NCBI GenBank assembly: GCA_963732695.1
Contig: CAVTAP010000007.1
Location: 310,001 to 374,000, forward strand
Reading direction: 5' to 3'
DNA from: CADEDH01 sp963732695
GTDB lineage: Bacteria; Actinomycetota; Acidimicrobiia; Acidimicrobiales; SZUA-35
DNA length: 64,000 nt
Shown here: positions 25,633 to 34,443 of the stretch, piece after piece
Layout of the letters: the number at the start of each line of letters is the position of its first letter
How positions within the stretch are numbered: position 1 is the first letter of the stretch
Notes under the pieces: model-generated
What the model was told of the DNA's origin: nothing
The model's database searches: none
Seen by the model: only the letters and a program-made list of their open reading frames with translations
Made by a program: the position numbers and the translations under genes

Positions 25633-26282
25633 TGCCCACGATCTCCGTGAAGACGAAGGCCGGCGACGACGCCGGGTCGATCGACCTCGACGACGCCACC
25701 TTCGGCATCGAGCCCAACATGGCCGTGCTCCACCAGGTGGTCACCGCCCAGCTCGCCGCCCGCCGGGCCGGCACCCACTCCACCAAGACCCGCTCCGAGG
25801 TCTCCGGCGGTGGGGCCAAGCCGTGGAAGCAGAAGGGCACCGGCCGGGCCCGGGCCGGCTCCACCCGTTCGCCGATCTGGGTCGGCGGCGGTATCGCCCA
25901 CGGGCCCAAGCCCCGCAGCTACGCCCAGCGGACGAACAAGAAGATGATCAAGCTCGCCACCCGTTCGGCCCTGTCCGACCGGTGCGCCGAGCAGCGGGTG
26001 CTCGTGGTCGACGCCTGGGGCTTCGACCGACCGAGCACCAAGGCGGCCCGGGCCGCCCTGTCCGCCCTCGGGGTGGAGGGGCGCACGCTGGTGGTGGTGG
26101 ACCGCGACGACGAGACCACCATCCGCAGTTTCCGCAACCTGCCCCAGGTGCACGTGCTGGCGGCCGACCAGCTCAACGCCTACGACATCCTGGTCAGCGA
26201 CTACGTGGTGTTCAGTCGGGACGCGGTGCCTGGCGCCGACGCCGAGAGCACTGACACACAGAACTCGGAGAGCGAGGAGTGA
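25632..26282 (+). CDS. rplD: 50S ribosomal protein L4
   Basis: The 216-residue protein contains the tentacle segment KTRSEVSGGGAKPWKQKGTGRARAG split over GG and basic residues, as in all L4 proteins lining the exit tunnel. The ATG at 25632 overlaps the rplC stop. An upstream in-frame start at 25434 lies within rplC and is rejected. The C-terminus ends in an acidic tail, DAESTDTQNSESEE, a mild version of the acidic tails seen on L22 and S3 in this operon. L4 is the classical autoregulator of S10 operons. Confidence 0.96.
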   Translation: MPTISVKTKAGDDAGSIDLDDATFGIEPNMAVLHQVVTAQLAARRAGTHSTKTRSEVSGGGAKPWKQKGTGRARAGSTRSPIWVGGGIAHGPKPRSYAQRTNKKMIKLATRSALSDRCAEQRVLVVDAWGFDRPSTKAARAALSALGVEGRTLVVVDRDDETTIRSFRNLPQVHVLAADQLNAYDILVSDYVVFSRDAVPGADAESTDTQNSESEE

Positions 26283-26575
26283 TGAAGGACCCGCACGACG
26301 TGGTCATCCGGCCGGTGGTCTCCGAGAAGACCTACCAGCAGAACGAAGCCAACAACACCTACACCTTCGTGGTGGCCCCCAAGGCCTCCAAGCCCGAGAT
26401 CGCCCTGGCGGTCGAGGCCATCTTCGACGGCGTCAAGGTGGCCAAGGTCAACACGCTGAACCGCAAGGGCAAGCGTGTCCGGAACCGCAAGACCAACACC
26501 AAGTCCACCCGGTCCACCACCAAGCGGGCGATCGTCACCCTCTCCGAGGGTGAGATCGAACTGTTCACCACCTGA
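26282..26575 (+). CDS. rplW: 50S ribosomal protein L23
   Basis: The 97-residue protein has DVVIRPVVSEKTYQQ and the conserved VAKVNTLNRKGKRVRNRK loop. It is located at the exit-tunnel rim and is the docking site for trigger factor and SRP. The ATG at 26282 overlaps the rplD stop by one base; a GTG one codon earlier is also possible. Length is typical. Confidence 0.96.
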   Translation: MKDPHDVVIRPVVSEKTYQQNEANNTYTFVVAPKASKPEIALAVEAIFDGVKVAKVNTLNRKGKRVRNRKTNTKSTRSTTKRAIVTLSEGEIELFTT

Positions 26576-26586
26576 GGTCCGCTCCG

Positions 26587-27423
26587 ATGCCCATACGCAA
26601 GCGAAAGCCAACCAGCGCCGGCCGACGGTTTCAGACCACCTCCGACTTCAGCGAGATCACCACCTCGAAGCCGGAGAAGTCACTGCTGCTCAAGCAGTCG
26701 AAGTCGGGCGGCCGCAACGTCCATGGCCGGATCACGTCCCGCCACCGGGGCGGCGGCCACAAGCGCCGCTACCGCATCGTCGACTTCCGTCGCAACAAGG
26801 ACGGGGTGCTCTCGACGGTCGCCTCGATCGAGTACGACCCCAACCGCAACTGCCGGATCGCCCTGCTCCACTACCACGATGGCGAGAAGCGCTACATCCT
26901 CGCTCCTCGTGACCTGAAGGTGGGCGACAAGGTGTCGTCGGGTCCCTCGGCCGACATCCGTATCGGCAGCTCCCTCCCGCTGCGCTTCATCCCGGTCGGC
27001 ACCACGGTGCACGCCGTGGAGCTGAAGCCGGGTGGCGGGGCCAAGATGGCCCGCTCGGCCGGCACCAGCGTGCAGCTGGTGGCCAAGGAGGGGGTCATGG
27101 CCACCCTGCGCCTCCCCTCCACGGAGATGCGCCGGGTCTCGATCGACTGCCGGGCCACGATCGGTGAGGTCGGCCTGTCCGAGGCCGAGCTGATCAAGGT
27201 GGGCAAGGCGGGCCGGGCCCGCTGGAAGGGCAAGCGTCCCCAGACCCGGGGCGTGGCCATGAACCCGGTGGACCACCCCCATGGCGGTGGCGAGGGCAAG
27301 ACCTCGGGCGGACGCCATCCGGTGTCGCCGTGGGGCAAGCCCGAGGGCCGTACACGGGCCCGCCAGAAGAAGTCTGATGCTCTCATCATCCGCCGTCGGC
27401 GGAAGCGTGGCGGTCGGAGGTAG
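26587..27423 (+). CDS. rplB: 50S ribosomal protein L2
   Basis: The 278-residue protein contains GRNVHGRITSRHRGGGHKRRYR near its start and the C-terminal MNPVDHPHGGGEGKTSGG loop with the conserved histidine, which is important at the peptidyl-transferase centre and subunit interface. Length is normal for bacteria. It lies 11 nt after rplW and 2 nt before rpsS. Confidence 0.97.
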   Translation: MPIRKRKPTSAGRRFQTTSDFSEITTSKPEKSLLLKQSKSGGRNVHGRITSRHRGGGHKRRYRIVDFRRNKDGVLSTVASIEYDPNRNCRIALLHYHDGEKRYILAPRDLKVGDKVSSGPSADIRIGSSLPLRFIPVGTTVHAVELKPGGGAKMARSAGTSVQLVAKEGVMATLRLPSTEMRRVSIDCRATIGEVGLSEAELIKVGKAGRARWKGKRPQTRGVAMNPVDHPHGGGEGKTSGGRHPVSPWGKPEGRTRARQKKSDALIIRRRRKRGGRR

Positions 27424-27425
27424 TC

Positions 27426-27704
27426 ATGCCGCGAAGTCTCAAAAAGGGCCCATTCGTCGACGACCACCTCTTGAAGAAGGTCGACGACCTCAACGACAGG
27501 AACGAGAAGCGGGTCATCAAGACCTGGTCCCGCCGCTCGACCATCATCCCCGACATGGTCGGCCACACCATCGCCGTCCACGACGGGCGCAAGCACGTGC
27601 CGGTCTACATCACCGAGTCGATGGTGGGTCACAAGCTGGGCGAGTTCTCGCCCACCCGGACCTTCAAGTACCACGCCGGCCAGGAACGATCGGGTCGGCG
27701 CTGA
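27426..27704 (+). CDS. rpsS: 30S ribosomal protein S19
   Basis: The 92-residue protein begins MPRSLKKGPFVDDHLLKKV and carries the family block STIIPDMVGHTIAVHDGRKH and HKLGEFSPTRTF. It binds the 16S head near the tRNA A-site finger with S13. The stop overlaps the rplV start (TGATG). Confidence 0.97.
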   Translation: MPRSLKKGPFVDDHLLKKVDDLNDRNEKRVIKTWSRRSTIIPDMVGHTIAVHDGRKHVPVYITESMVGHKLGEFSPTRTFKYHAGQERSGRR

Positions 27705-28423
27705 TGACGGGAGTGAAGACCAACGAGCGTCCGGGCACCAAGTGCCAGGTCCGCTACGTCCGCATGTCGGCCTCCAAGGTCCGGGTCGTACTCGACCTGA
27801 TCCGGGGCAAGCACGTGGGTGAGGCGGCCCAGATCCTGGCGTTCAGCGAGCGGCTGGCGGCCAAGGTGATCGACAAGGCCCTCCGCTCGGCCGTGGCCAA
27901 CGCCGGCCACAACGACGAGGTGCCGGCGGAGGAGCTCTACGTCTCGGCGTGCTTCGCCGACGAGGGCGCCTCGCTCAAGCGGTTCCGTCCCCGGGCCCGG
28001 GGACGGGCCGGCCGGATCCGCAAGCAGACCTGCCACATCACCATCGTGGTGAGCCGCTACACCGACGAGCAGCTCGACGCCATGCGGGCCCGGGCCGAGG
28101 CCCGGGGCGCCACCCGGGGCAGCCGTCCCGGAGGCGCTCCTGACGCCAGGGCCGACCGCCGCCGCCGGGTCGCCGGCAGTCGGGCCGCCACCGGCACCGA
28201 GGCTGCGGCCCCGGTCGAGGAGGCCCCGGTCGAGGAGGCTGTGGTCGAGGAGGCTGTGGTCGAGACCGACACGGTCGAGACCGACACGGTCGAGGAGACC
28301 GAGTTCACCCCGCCCACCCCGTCCGACGAGGTGGTGGCCGACGCCGAGGCCGACAGCGTCGATGACAGCACGCCCACCGACGACACGGCCAGCGAGAGCG
28401 ATGACGCCGAGGAGACCAACTGA
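27704..28423 (+). CDS. rplV: 50S ribosomal protein L22 with a long acidic C-terminal tail
   Basis: The 239-residue protein is about twice the usual 110-115. The globular part and tunnel hairpin (residues 1-125: RYVRMSASKVRVVLDLIRGK, LKRFRPRARGRAGRIRKQ, HITIVV) are normal. A tail of about 110 residues follows, first basic and then strongly acidic and repeat-rich (VEEAP, VEEAV, VETDT, ending SDDAEETN). The DNA of the tail has short tandem repeats of GTCGAGGAGG and GTCGAGACCGACACG. The tail should emerge at the outer surface near the tunnel exit. Its role is unknown. The start at 27704 is fixed by the overlap with rpsS. Confidence 0.95.
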   Translation: MTGVKTNERPGTKCQVRYVRMSASKVRVVLDLIRGKHVGEAAQILAFSERLAAKVIDKALRSAVANAGHNDEVPAEELYVSACFADEGASLKRFRPRARGRAGRIRKQTCHITIVVSRYTDEQLDAMRARAEARGATRGSRPGGAPDARADRRRRVAGSRAATGTEAAAPVEEAPVEEAVVEEAVVETDTVETDTVEETEFTPPTPSDEVVADAEADSVDDSTPTDDTASESDDAEETN

Positions 28424-29367
28424 TGGGTCAGAAAGTCCACCCGTACGGGTACCGCCTGGGCATCACCACCGACTGGAAGTCGCGCTGGATCGCCGACCGC
28501 CAGGAGTACCGCGACTACCTGCTCGAGGATCACAAGATCCGCAAGTACCTGCTGAACCAGCTCCCCAACGCCGCCATCAGCCGCGTCGAGGTGGAGCGGA
28601 CGCGGGACAAGCTGCAGATCGACGTCCACACCGCCCGGCCCGGCATCGTCATCGGCCGCAAGGGCTCGGAGGCCGACCGCCTTCGCACCGGTCTCACCAA
28701 GCTCACCGGCAATCCCAAGGTGAAGCTGAACATCGTGGAGATCAAGCAGCCCGAGCTCGACGCCGCCCTGATCGCTCAGGGTGTCGCCGACCAGCTGGCC
28801 GGCCGTATGGCTTTCCGTCGGGCCATGAAGCGGGCCATGCAGAACGCCATGAAGGCGGGGGCCAAGGGCATCCGCATCCAGTCGTCGGGCCGCCTCGGCG
28901 GGGCCGAGATGGGTCGCACCGAGTGGTACCGGGAAGGCCGGGTGCCCCTGCACACGCTGCGGGCTGACATCGACTACGGGCTGCGCGAGGCCCACACCAC
29001 CTTCGGCCGCATCGGCGTGAAGGTGTGGCTGTACAAGGGCGACATCCTGCCCTACAAGGCCCAGGTCGACAAGGCTCAGCGGGAGGCCGCCCTGGCCACC
29101 GGCGAAGCCGTCGGCGGCGCCGATTCGCCCCGAACCGTCGTCTCGTCGTCGCGCCGGCCCCGGCCCCCCGCCGGTGCCGTTCCTCCCGCCGCCCCGGTGG
29201 CCGAGGAGCCGACCGAGACCGAGGAGGCCACCCCGGCTCCCTTGGTGCGGGAGGCCGATCCCGAGTTCGAGCGGCTGCTGGCCGAAGAAGAGGCGATCGA
29301 GGAGAGCCTCCGCAACAAGACCGGGGGCGGCGATCCGCTGCACTTCCGGCCTGAGGACGGTGACTGA
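28423..29367 (+). CDS. rpsC: 30S ribosomal protein S3 with extended acidic C-terminus
   Basis: The 314-residue protein is longer than the usual 210-275. The KH domain with GIVIGRKGSEADRLR and the S3 C-domain (SGRLGGAEMGRTEWYREGRVPLHTLRADIDYG, in two blocks) are canonical. From about residue 220 comes an Ala/Pro-rich, then Glu-rich tail (EFERLLAEEEAIEESL). The ATG overlaps the rplV stop. S3 sits at the mRNA entry pore, so the tail lies at the solvent side. Actinobacterial S3 often has some extension; this one is long. Confidence 0.96.
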   Translation: MGQKVHPYGYRLGITTDWKSRWIADRQEYRDYLLEDHKIRKYLLNQLPNAAISRVEVERTRDKLQIDVHTARPGIVIGRKGSEADRLRTGLTKLTGNPKVKLNIVEIKQPELDAALIAQGVADQLAGRMAFRRAMKRAMQNAMKAGAKGIRIQSSGRLGGAEMGRTEWYREGRVPLHTLRADIDYGLREAHTTFGRIGVKVWLYKGDILPYKAQVDKAQREAALATGEAVGGADSPRTVVSSSRRPRPPAGAVPPAAPVAEEPTETEEATPAPLVREADPEFERLLAEEEAIEESLRNKTGGGDPLHFRPEDGD

Positions 29368-29369
29368 TC

Positions 29370-29792
29370 ATGTTGATGCCCCGGAAGGTCAAGCATCGCA
29401 AGCAACAGCGGGGCCGCACCAAGGGTGTGTCGAAGGGCGCCACCTCGGTGTCCTACGGTGACTACGGCATCCAGGTGCTGGAGCCGGGCTGGATCACGGC
29501 CCGCCAGATCGAAGCCGCCCGTATCGCCATGACCCGCCACGTGCGGCGTGGCGGCAAGGTGTGGATCAACGTCTTCCCCGACAAGCCCGTCACGGCCAAG
29601 CCGGCCGAGACCCGCATGGGCTCGGGCAAGGGCAACCCGGAGCACTGGGTGGCCGTGGTGCGCCCGGGCCGGGTGGTGTTCGAGCTGTCCTACCCGGACG
29701 ACACGATCGCCCGTCAGGCCCTCAACCGGGCCATCCAGAAGCTGCCGATCAAGGCCCGCATCATCACCCGGGTGGAGGGATTCGATGCCTGA
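29370..29792 (+). CDS. rplP: 50S ribosomal protein L16
   Basis: The 140-residue protein has PRKVKHRKQQRGRTKG, ITARQIEAARIAMTRHVRRGGKVWI and the RMGSGKGNPEHWVAVV loop close to the peptidyl-transferase centre. A start two codons later (MPRKVKH, 29376) is the more usual family N-terminus and cannot be excluded. It follows rpsC after 2 nt and overlaps rpmC by 8 nt. Confidence 0.96.
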   Translation: MLMPRKVKHRKQQRGRTKGVSKGATSVSYGDYGIQVLEPGWITARQIEAARIAMTRHVRRGGKVWINVFPDKPVTAKPAETRMGSGKGNPEHWVAVVRPGRVVFELSYPDDTIARQALNRAIQKLPIKARIITRVEGFDA

Positions 29793-30015
29793 GAACCCCA
29801 ACCTCACCGAGGAGACCAACAGCGACCTGGTCACCGGCCTGGCCGAGTCCAAGCGTGAGCTGTTCAACCTCCGGTTCCAGCACGCCACCGGCCAGCTGGA
29901 GAACTCGGCCCGCATGGGCCAGGTACGCAAGCAGATCGCCCGTTACCGCACCGAGATCCGCACCCGCGAGATCGCGGCGGCCGAGGCGCTGGCCAGCAAG
30001 CAAGGAGAGTCGTGA
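29785..30015 (+). CDS. rpmC: 50S ribosomal protein L29
   Basis: The 76-residue two-helix protein has LVTGLAESKRELFNLRFQHATGQLEN and the RKQIARYRTEIRTRE second helix. The ATG at 29785 overlaps the last codons of rplP by 8 nt; a longer in-frame start inside rplP is rejected. It lies at the exit tunnel beside L23. Confidence 0.95.
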   Translation: MPENPNLTEETNSDLVTGLAESKRELFNLRFQHATGQLENSARMGQVRKQIARYRTEIRTREIAAAEALASKQGES

Positions 30016-30287
30016 TGGCCGCTGAGCAGGCCGAGCGCAACATGCGGCGCAAGACGCGTGACGGCATGGTCGTGTCGAACAAGATGGACAAGACGGTCGT
30101 GGTCGAGGTGACCGACCGGTCCCGGCACCCGCAGTACAACAAGACCGTGCAGCGGCGCAGCCGCTACTACGCCCACGACGAGGGGAACACCCTCAACGAG
30201 GGTGACCGGGTGCGGATCGTCGAGACCCGCCCCCTGTCGGCCAAGAAGCGGTGGCGGCTCCTGGAGATCCTGGAGCGGGCCCGATGA
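30015..30287 (+). CDS. rpsQ: 30S ribosomal protein S17
   Basis: The 90-residue protein has RKTRDGMVVSNKMDKTVVVEV and the NEGDRVRIVETRPLSAKKRWRLLE block, an OB-fold that binds the 16S 5' domain early in assembly. ATG 30015 overlaps the rpmC stop by one base; a GTG at 30012 would add one residue. It ends in an ATGA overlap with rplN. Confidence 0.96.
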   Translation: MAAEQAERNMRRKTRDGMVVSNKMDKTVVVEVTDRSRHPQYNKTVQRRSRYYAHDEGNTLNEGDRVRIVETRPLSAKKRWRLLEILERAR

Positions 30288-30652
30288 TCCAGGTCGAATC
30301 CCGGCTCCGTGTGGCCGACAACTCCGGTGCCCGCGAGGTGCTGTGCATCAAGGTTCTGGGCGGCTCCCGCCGTCGGTACGCCGGCATCGGCGACATCTTC
30401 GTGGCCACCGTGAAAGACGCCATCCCCGGCGCCGCGGTGAAGAAGGGCGATGTCGTCAAGTGCGTGGTGGTGCGGACGAAGAAGGAACGCCGCCGTCCCG
30501 ACGGCTCCTACATCCGCTTCGACGAGAACGCAGCGGTGCTGATCAACGAGCAGCGCCAGCCCCGCGGCACCCGCATCTTCGGCCCGGTGGGCCGGGAACT
30601 GCGGGACAAGCGGTTCATGAGGATCGTGTCCCTCGCCCCGGAGGTGATCTAG
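30284..30652 (+). CDS. rplN: 50S ribosomal protein L14
   Basis: The 122-residue protein, the family's standard length, starts MIQVESRLRVADNSGARE and has the VVRTKKERRRPDGSYIRFDENAAV core. It lies at the subunit interface. The start is set by the ATGA overlap with rpsQ; an in-frame upstream start inside rpsQ is rejected. The rplX ATG follows the stop directly. Confidence 0.97.
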   Translation: MIQVESRLRVADNSGAREVLCIKVLGGSRRRYAGIGDIFVATVKDAIPGAAVKKGDVVKCVVVRTKKERRRPDGSYIRFDENAAVLINEQRQPRGTRIFGPVGRELRDKRFMRIVSLAPEVI

Positions 30653-30973
30653 ATGAAGGTGCGCAAGGGCGACCGGGTCCGCATCCTCACCGGCAAGGAC
30701 GCCGGTCGGGACGGCACGGTCTCAGCCGCCTTCCCGACCACCAACAAGGTGATCGTGGAGGGCCGCAACACGGCCAAGCGCCACACCAAGCCCCGCTCCC
30801 AGGAGGAGCCGGGCGGCATCATCGACAAGGACATGCCGATGAACGTGTCCAACGTGGCCGTGCTGAGCCCGAAGGACGGCAAGCCGACCCGGGTCGGTTA
30901 CAAGGTGGAGAACGGCCGCAAGGTCCGGATCTGCAAGCGGACCGGCGTGGAGATCCCCGAGGTGAAGCCGTGA
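30653..30973 (+). CDS. rplX: 50S ribosomal protein L24
   Basis: The 106-residue protein begins MKVRKGDRVRILTGKDAGRDG, the KOW motif typical of L24, and continues with EGGIIDKDMPMN-like residues (EPGGIIDKDMPMNVSNVAVL). It is an assembly initiator of the large subunit. It has no spacer from rplN and a 4-nt GTGA overlap with rplE. Confidence 0.96.
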   Translation: MKVRKGDRVRILTGKDAGRDGTVSAAFPTTNKVIVEGRNTAKRHTKPRSQEEPGGIIDKDMPMNVSNVAVLSPKDGKPTRVGYKVENGRKVRICKRTGVEIPEVKP

Positions 30974-31563
30974 GCACCATCATCGTCGAGGCCAAAGTGC
31001 AGGGCAGCACGCCCCGCCTCAAGGTGGCCTACAACGACAGCATCCGCGATGGGCTCAAGGCCGACCTCGGCCTCGACAACATCATGCAGGTGCCCCGCCT
31101 GGAGAAGATCGTGATCAACATGGGGGTGGGCGAAGCCATCCTCAACTCCAAGGCCCTCGAGGCGGCCCTGGCCGATCTCACCCTGATCGCCGGCCAGAAG
31201 CCCGTGATCACCAAGGCCAAGCGGTCGCTGGCCAGCTTCAAGCTGCGCAAGGGCAACTCGATCGGCTGCAAGGTGACGCTTCGGGGCGACCGCATGTGGG
31301 AATTCTTCGACCGGCTGATCACGCTGGCCGTGCCCCGCATCCGTGACTTCCGGGGCCTCAACCCCCGGTCGTTCGACGGCCGGGGCAACTACACCTTTGG
31401 CCTCTCCGAGCAGTTGATGTTCCCCGAGATCAACTACGACACCGTCGACGCCCCCCGGGGCATGGACATCACCATCGTGACCACGGCCGACAACGACGCC
31501 GCCGGTCGCGCCCTGTTGGAGGCATTCAATTTCCCGTTCCGGCGTGAAGGGCAGGCCCAGTAA
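30970..31563 (+). CDS. rplE: 50S ribosomal protein L5
   Basis: The 197-residue protein binds 5S rRNA. It shows IMQVPRLEKIVINMGVGEA, GQKPVITKAKRSLASFKLRKG and RIRDFRGLNPRSFDGRGNYT. The GTG at 30970 overlaps the rplX stop; longer in-frame extensions run through rplX and are rejected. The stop overlaps the rpsN start (TAATG). Length is slightly above the usual 180 because of an N-terminal stretch. Confidence 0.96.
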   Translation: MSTIIVEAKVQGSTPRLKVAYNDSIRDGLKADLGLDNIMQVPRLEKIVINMGVGEAILNSKALEAALADLTLIAGQKPVITKAKRSLASFKLRKGNSIGCKVTLRGDRMWEFFDRLITLAVPRIRDFRGLNPRSFDGRGNYTFGLSEQLMFPEINYDTVDAPRGMDITIVTTADNDAAGRALLEAFNFPFRREGQAQ

Positions 31564-31748
31564 TGGCCAAGAAGGCACTCATTCTCAAGCAGCAGCGCAA
31601 GCCCAAGTTCAAGGTTCGGGGCTACACGCGCTGCCGCCGCTGTGGCCGCCCCCGGGCAGTGTTCCGTCGTTTCAGCCTGTGCCGGGTCTGCCTGCGTGAG
31701 ATGGCTCACGCCGGCGAGATTCCTGGCGTGACCAAGGCCAGCTGGTGA
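31563..31748 (+). CDS. rpsN: 30S ribosomal protein S14, zinc-binding type
   Basis: The 61-residue protein carries the two CxxC knuckles C-R-R-C and C-R-V-C of the short zinc-dependent S14 form (S14 type Z). A zinc-free paralogue, common in actinobacteria for zinc starvation, is not in this window. It lies between rplE and rpsH as in other spc operons. Confidence 0.96.
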   Translation: MAKKALILKQQRKPKFKVRGYTRCRRCGRPRAVFRRFSLCRVCLREMAHAGEIPGVTKASW

Positions 31749-31766
31749 GAGGGGAGATGTGATCCC

Positions 31767-32171
31767 ATGTCAATGACCGACCCGATCGCCGACATGCTGA
31801 CCCGCATTCGCAACGCCAACATCGCGATGCACGACGAGGTCTCGATGCCGGCGTCCAAGATCAAGCTGGCTCTGGCCGAGGTCCTCCACTCCGAGGGCTA
31901 CATCGGCGACTTCCGCACCACCGACAACGGCCCCCGGCCCGGTGCCACCCTGACGATCGCAATGAAGTACTCCCCCGAGCGGGAGCGTGTGATCAGTGGC
32001 ATCAAGCGGGTGTCGAAGCCCGGTCTGCGGGTCTACACCAAGAGCGATCAGATCCCCCGAGTACTGGGCGGCCTCGGCGTCGCCGTGCTCTCCACCAGCA
32101 ATGGACTCATCACCGACCGGGCGGCCCGCAAGGCCAAGGTCGGTGGCGAGGTCCTCTGCTACGTCTGGTAG
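31767..32171 (+). CDS. rpsH: 30S ribosomal protein S8
   Basis: The 134-residue protein has MTDPIADMLTRIRNANIA at the start and the C-terminal STSNGLITDRAARKAKVGGE block that binds 16S helix 21. Two starts are possible (31767 or ATG 31773, the more usual MTDP). GGGGAG upstream fits either. In enterobacteria S8 is the spc-operon repressor. Confidence 0.96.
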   Translation: MSMTDPIADMLTRIRNANIAMHDEVSMPASKIKLALAEVLHSEGYIGDFRTTDNGPRPGATLTIAMKYSPERERVISGIKRVSKPGLRVYTKSDQIPRVLGGLGVAVLSTSNGLITDRAARKAKVGGEVLCYVW

Positions 32172-32182
32172 GAGCGAGCGAG

Positions 32183-32722
32183 ATGTCACGCATCGGCAAA
32201 GCCCCGATCCCGGTTCCCGACGGTGTCCAGGTCGACGTGAAGGGCACCGCCCTGACCGTCACCGGCCCCAAGGGAACCCTCAATCACACGATCCCCGAGG
32301 CCGTCGAGGTCCAGGTCGACGACGGTGTGCTCACCGTGACCAGGGCCAACGACGAGCGCCGCAGCCGGGCCCTTCACGGGCTCACCCGGTCGCTGGTGAA
32401 CAACATGGTGGTCGGCGTCTCGCAGGGCTTCCGCAAGGACCTCGAGATCGTGGGCGTCGGCTACCGTGCCGCCGCCAACAACCCCACCCAGATCACACTC
32501 TCCCTCGGGTTCAGCCACCCGGTGGTGGTCACGGCGCCCGATGGCATCACCTTCGAGGTGCCCGAGCCCACCAAGATCGGTGTGATCGGTATCGACAAGC
32601 AGGCCGTGGGCCAGGTGGCGGCAACGATCCGCGCCTGGCGCCAGCCCGAGCCCTACAAGGGCAAGGGCGTCCGCTATGCCGGCGAGCGTGTGCTGCGCAA
32701 AGCCGGTAAGGCCGGCAAGTGA
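32183..32722 (+). CDS. rplF: 50S ribosomal protein L6
   Basis: The 179-residue protein starts MSRIGKAPIPVPDGVQVDV. Its second half holds LEIVGVGYRAA and the C-terminal RAWRQPEPYKGKGVRYAGE block. It is located near the factor-binding site beside the sarcin-ricin loop. Length is canonical. An 11-nt spacer from rpsH and 19 nt to rplR. Confidence 0.97.
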   Translation: MSRIGKAPIPVPDGVQVDVKGTALTVTGPKGTLNHTIPEAVEVQVDDGVLTVTRANDERRSRALHGLTRSLVNNMVVGVSQGFRKDLEIVGVGYRAAANNPTQITLSLGFSHPVVVTAPDGITFEVPEPTKIGVIGIDKQAVGQVAATIRAWRQPEPYKGKGVRYAGERVLRKAGKAGK

Positions 32723-32741
32723 GCTCCGGAAAGGCCTCGTG

Positions 32742-33110
32742 ATGGCTACCAAGACGATTCCCGCCCACGCTGCCCGGGTCCGCCGCCAGCGCCGGGCCCG
32801 CAAGAAGATCATCGGCACCACCGAGCGGCCCCGGCTGGCCGTGTTCCGGTCCAACCGGCACATCAGCTGCCAGGTCATCGACGACTCGAAGGGCCACACC
32901 CTGGCCTCGGCGTCGTCGCTGGAGGCCGACATCCGGTCCAACGGCTCCACCGGCTCGGTGTCGGCCGCCACCACCGTAGGCCAGCTCATCGGTGAGCGGG
33001 CCAAGGCGGCCGGTGTCGACGCCGTGGTCTTCGACCGTGGCGGCAACCTCTATCACGGGCGGGTTGCCGCCCTGGCCGATGCCGCCCGGGCTGCTGGCCT
33101 CGAGTTCTGA
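32742..33110 (+). CDS. rplR: 50S ribosomal protein L18
   Basis: The 122-residue 5S rRNA-binding protein has RRQRRARKKIIGTTERPRLAVFRS and ends in VVFDRGGNLYHGRVAALADAARAAGLEF. The ATG at 32742 is chosen; an upstream in-frame start would reach into rplF. GGAAAGG lies 8-14 nt upstream. Confidence 0.97.
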   Translation: MATKTIPAHAARVRRQRRARKKIIGTTERPRLAVFRSNRHISCQVIDDSKGHTLASASSLEADIRSNGSTGSVSAATTVGQLIGERAKAAGVDAVVFDRGGNLYHGRVAALADAARAAGLEF

Positions 33111-33140
33111 TCCCCCCGGGCACCCAGAAAGGTTTCGCAC

Positions 33141-33733
<593 letters not shown>

Positions 33734-33734
<1 letters not shown>

Positions 33735-33919
33735 TGGCTGAGATCAAGGTCACCCAGGTCCGGTCCTCGATCGGCACCAAGCCCAAGCAGCGGGGCAGCC
33801 TCCGGGCGCTCGGCCTGCGCAAGCTGGGCCAGTCCAACGTCCTGCCCGACCGACCGGAGATCCGGGGCATGATCGCCCGGGTGCCTCATCTGGTGTCGGT
33901 CGAAACCGTCTCGGAGTAA
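33734..33919 (+). CDS. rpmD: 50S ribosomal protein L30
   Basis: The 61-residue protein has KVTQVRSSIGTKPKQRGSLR and LGQSNVLPDRPEIRGMIARV, the full small-form L30. Start from the overlap with the rpsE stop. L30 is absent from some phyla but usual in actinobacteria. Confidence 0.96.
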
Positions 33920-33924
33920 GCGCC

Positions 33925-34413
33925 ATGATGAAGCTTCACGATCTCAAGCCGGCCGAAGGGTCCCGCAAGGCGCCCAAGCGGGTCGGGCGAGGCATCGGCG
34001 GCAAGGGCGGCAAGACCGCCGGCCGCGGCACCAAGGGCCAGAAGGCCCGCAACACCATCCCCGCCCGGTTCGAGGGCGGTCAGCTCCCGATCCAGCAGCG
34101 GCTGCCCAAGTTGCGGGGCTTCAACAACCCGTTCCGGGTGGAGTACCAGGCCGTCAACCTCGACACGATCGTGGAGTCGGGCCTGACCGAGGTGAGCCCC
34201 GAGATCCTGCTGGGCCATGGCCTGGTGGGCAAGGGCGCCCTGGTCAAGGTGTTGGGCCGGGGTGAGCTGTCCGAGCCCGTCACCGTGCGGGCCCACGCCT
34301 TCTCCCGCAGCGCCGAGGCCGCTATCACGGCCGCCGGTGGCACAGTTGAGAAGTTGCCCCTGCCGTTCGCCGTACGTCCGGCGGCCCAGGGCAACCAGCA
34401 CGCCAACCGCTAG
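33925..34413 (+). CDS. rplO: 50S ribosomal protein L15
   Basis: The 162-residue protein has MKLHDLKPAEGSRKAPKRVG, the Gly/Lys-rich GRGIGGKGGKTAGRGTKGQK stretch and FEGGQLPIQQRLPKLRGF. It is a late-stage 23S assembly protein. It is slightly longer than the common 145-150. Starts at 33925 or one codon later are equivalent. secY follows after 30 nt. Confidence 0.96.
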   Translation: MMKLHDLKPAEGSRKAPKRVGRGIGGKGGKTAGRGTKGQKARNTIPARFEGGQLPIQQRLPKLRGFNNPFRVEYQAVNLDTIVESGLTEVSPEILLGHGLVGKGALVKVLGRGELSEPVTVRAHAFSRSAEAAITAAGGTVEKLPLPFAVRPAAQGNQHANR

Positions 34414-34443
34414 CGACCGACCCCGGGGAGAAATCCGATACCG

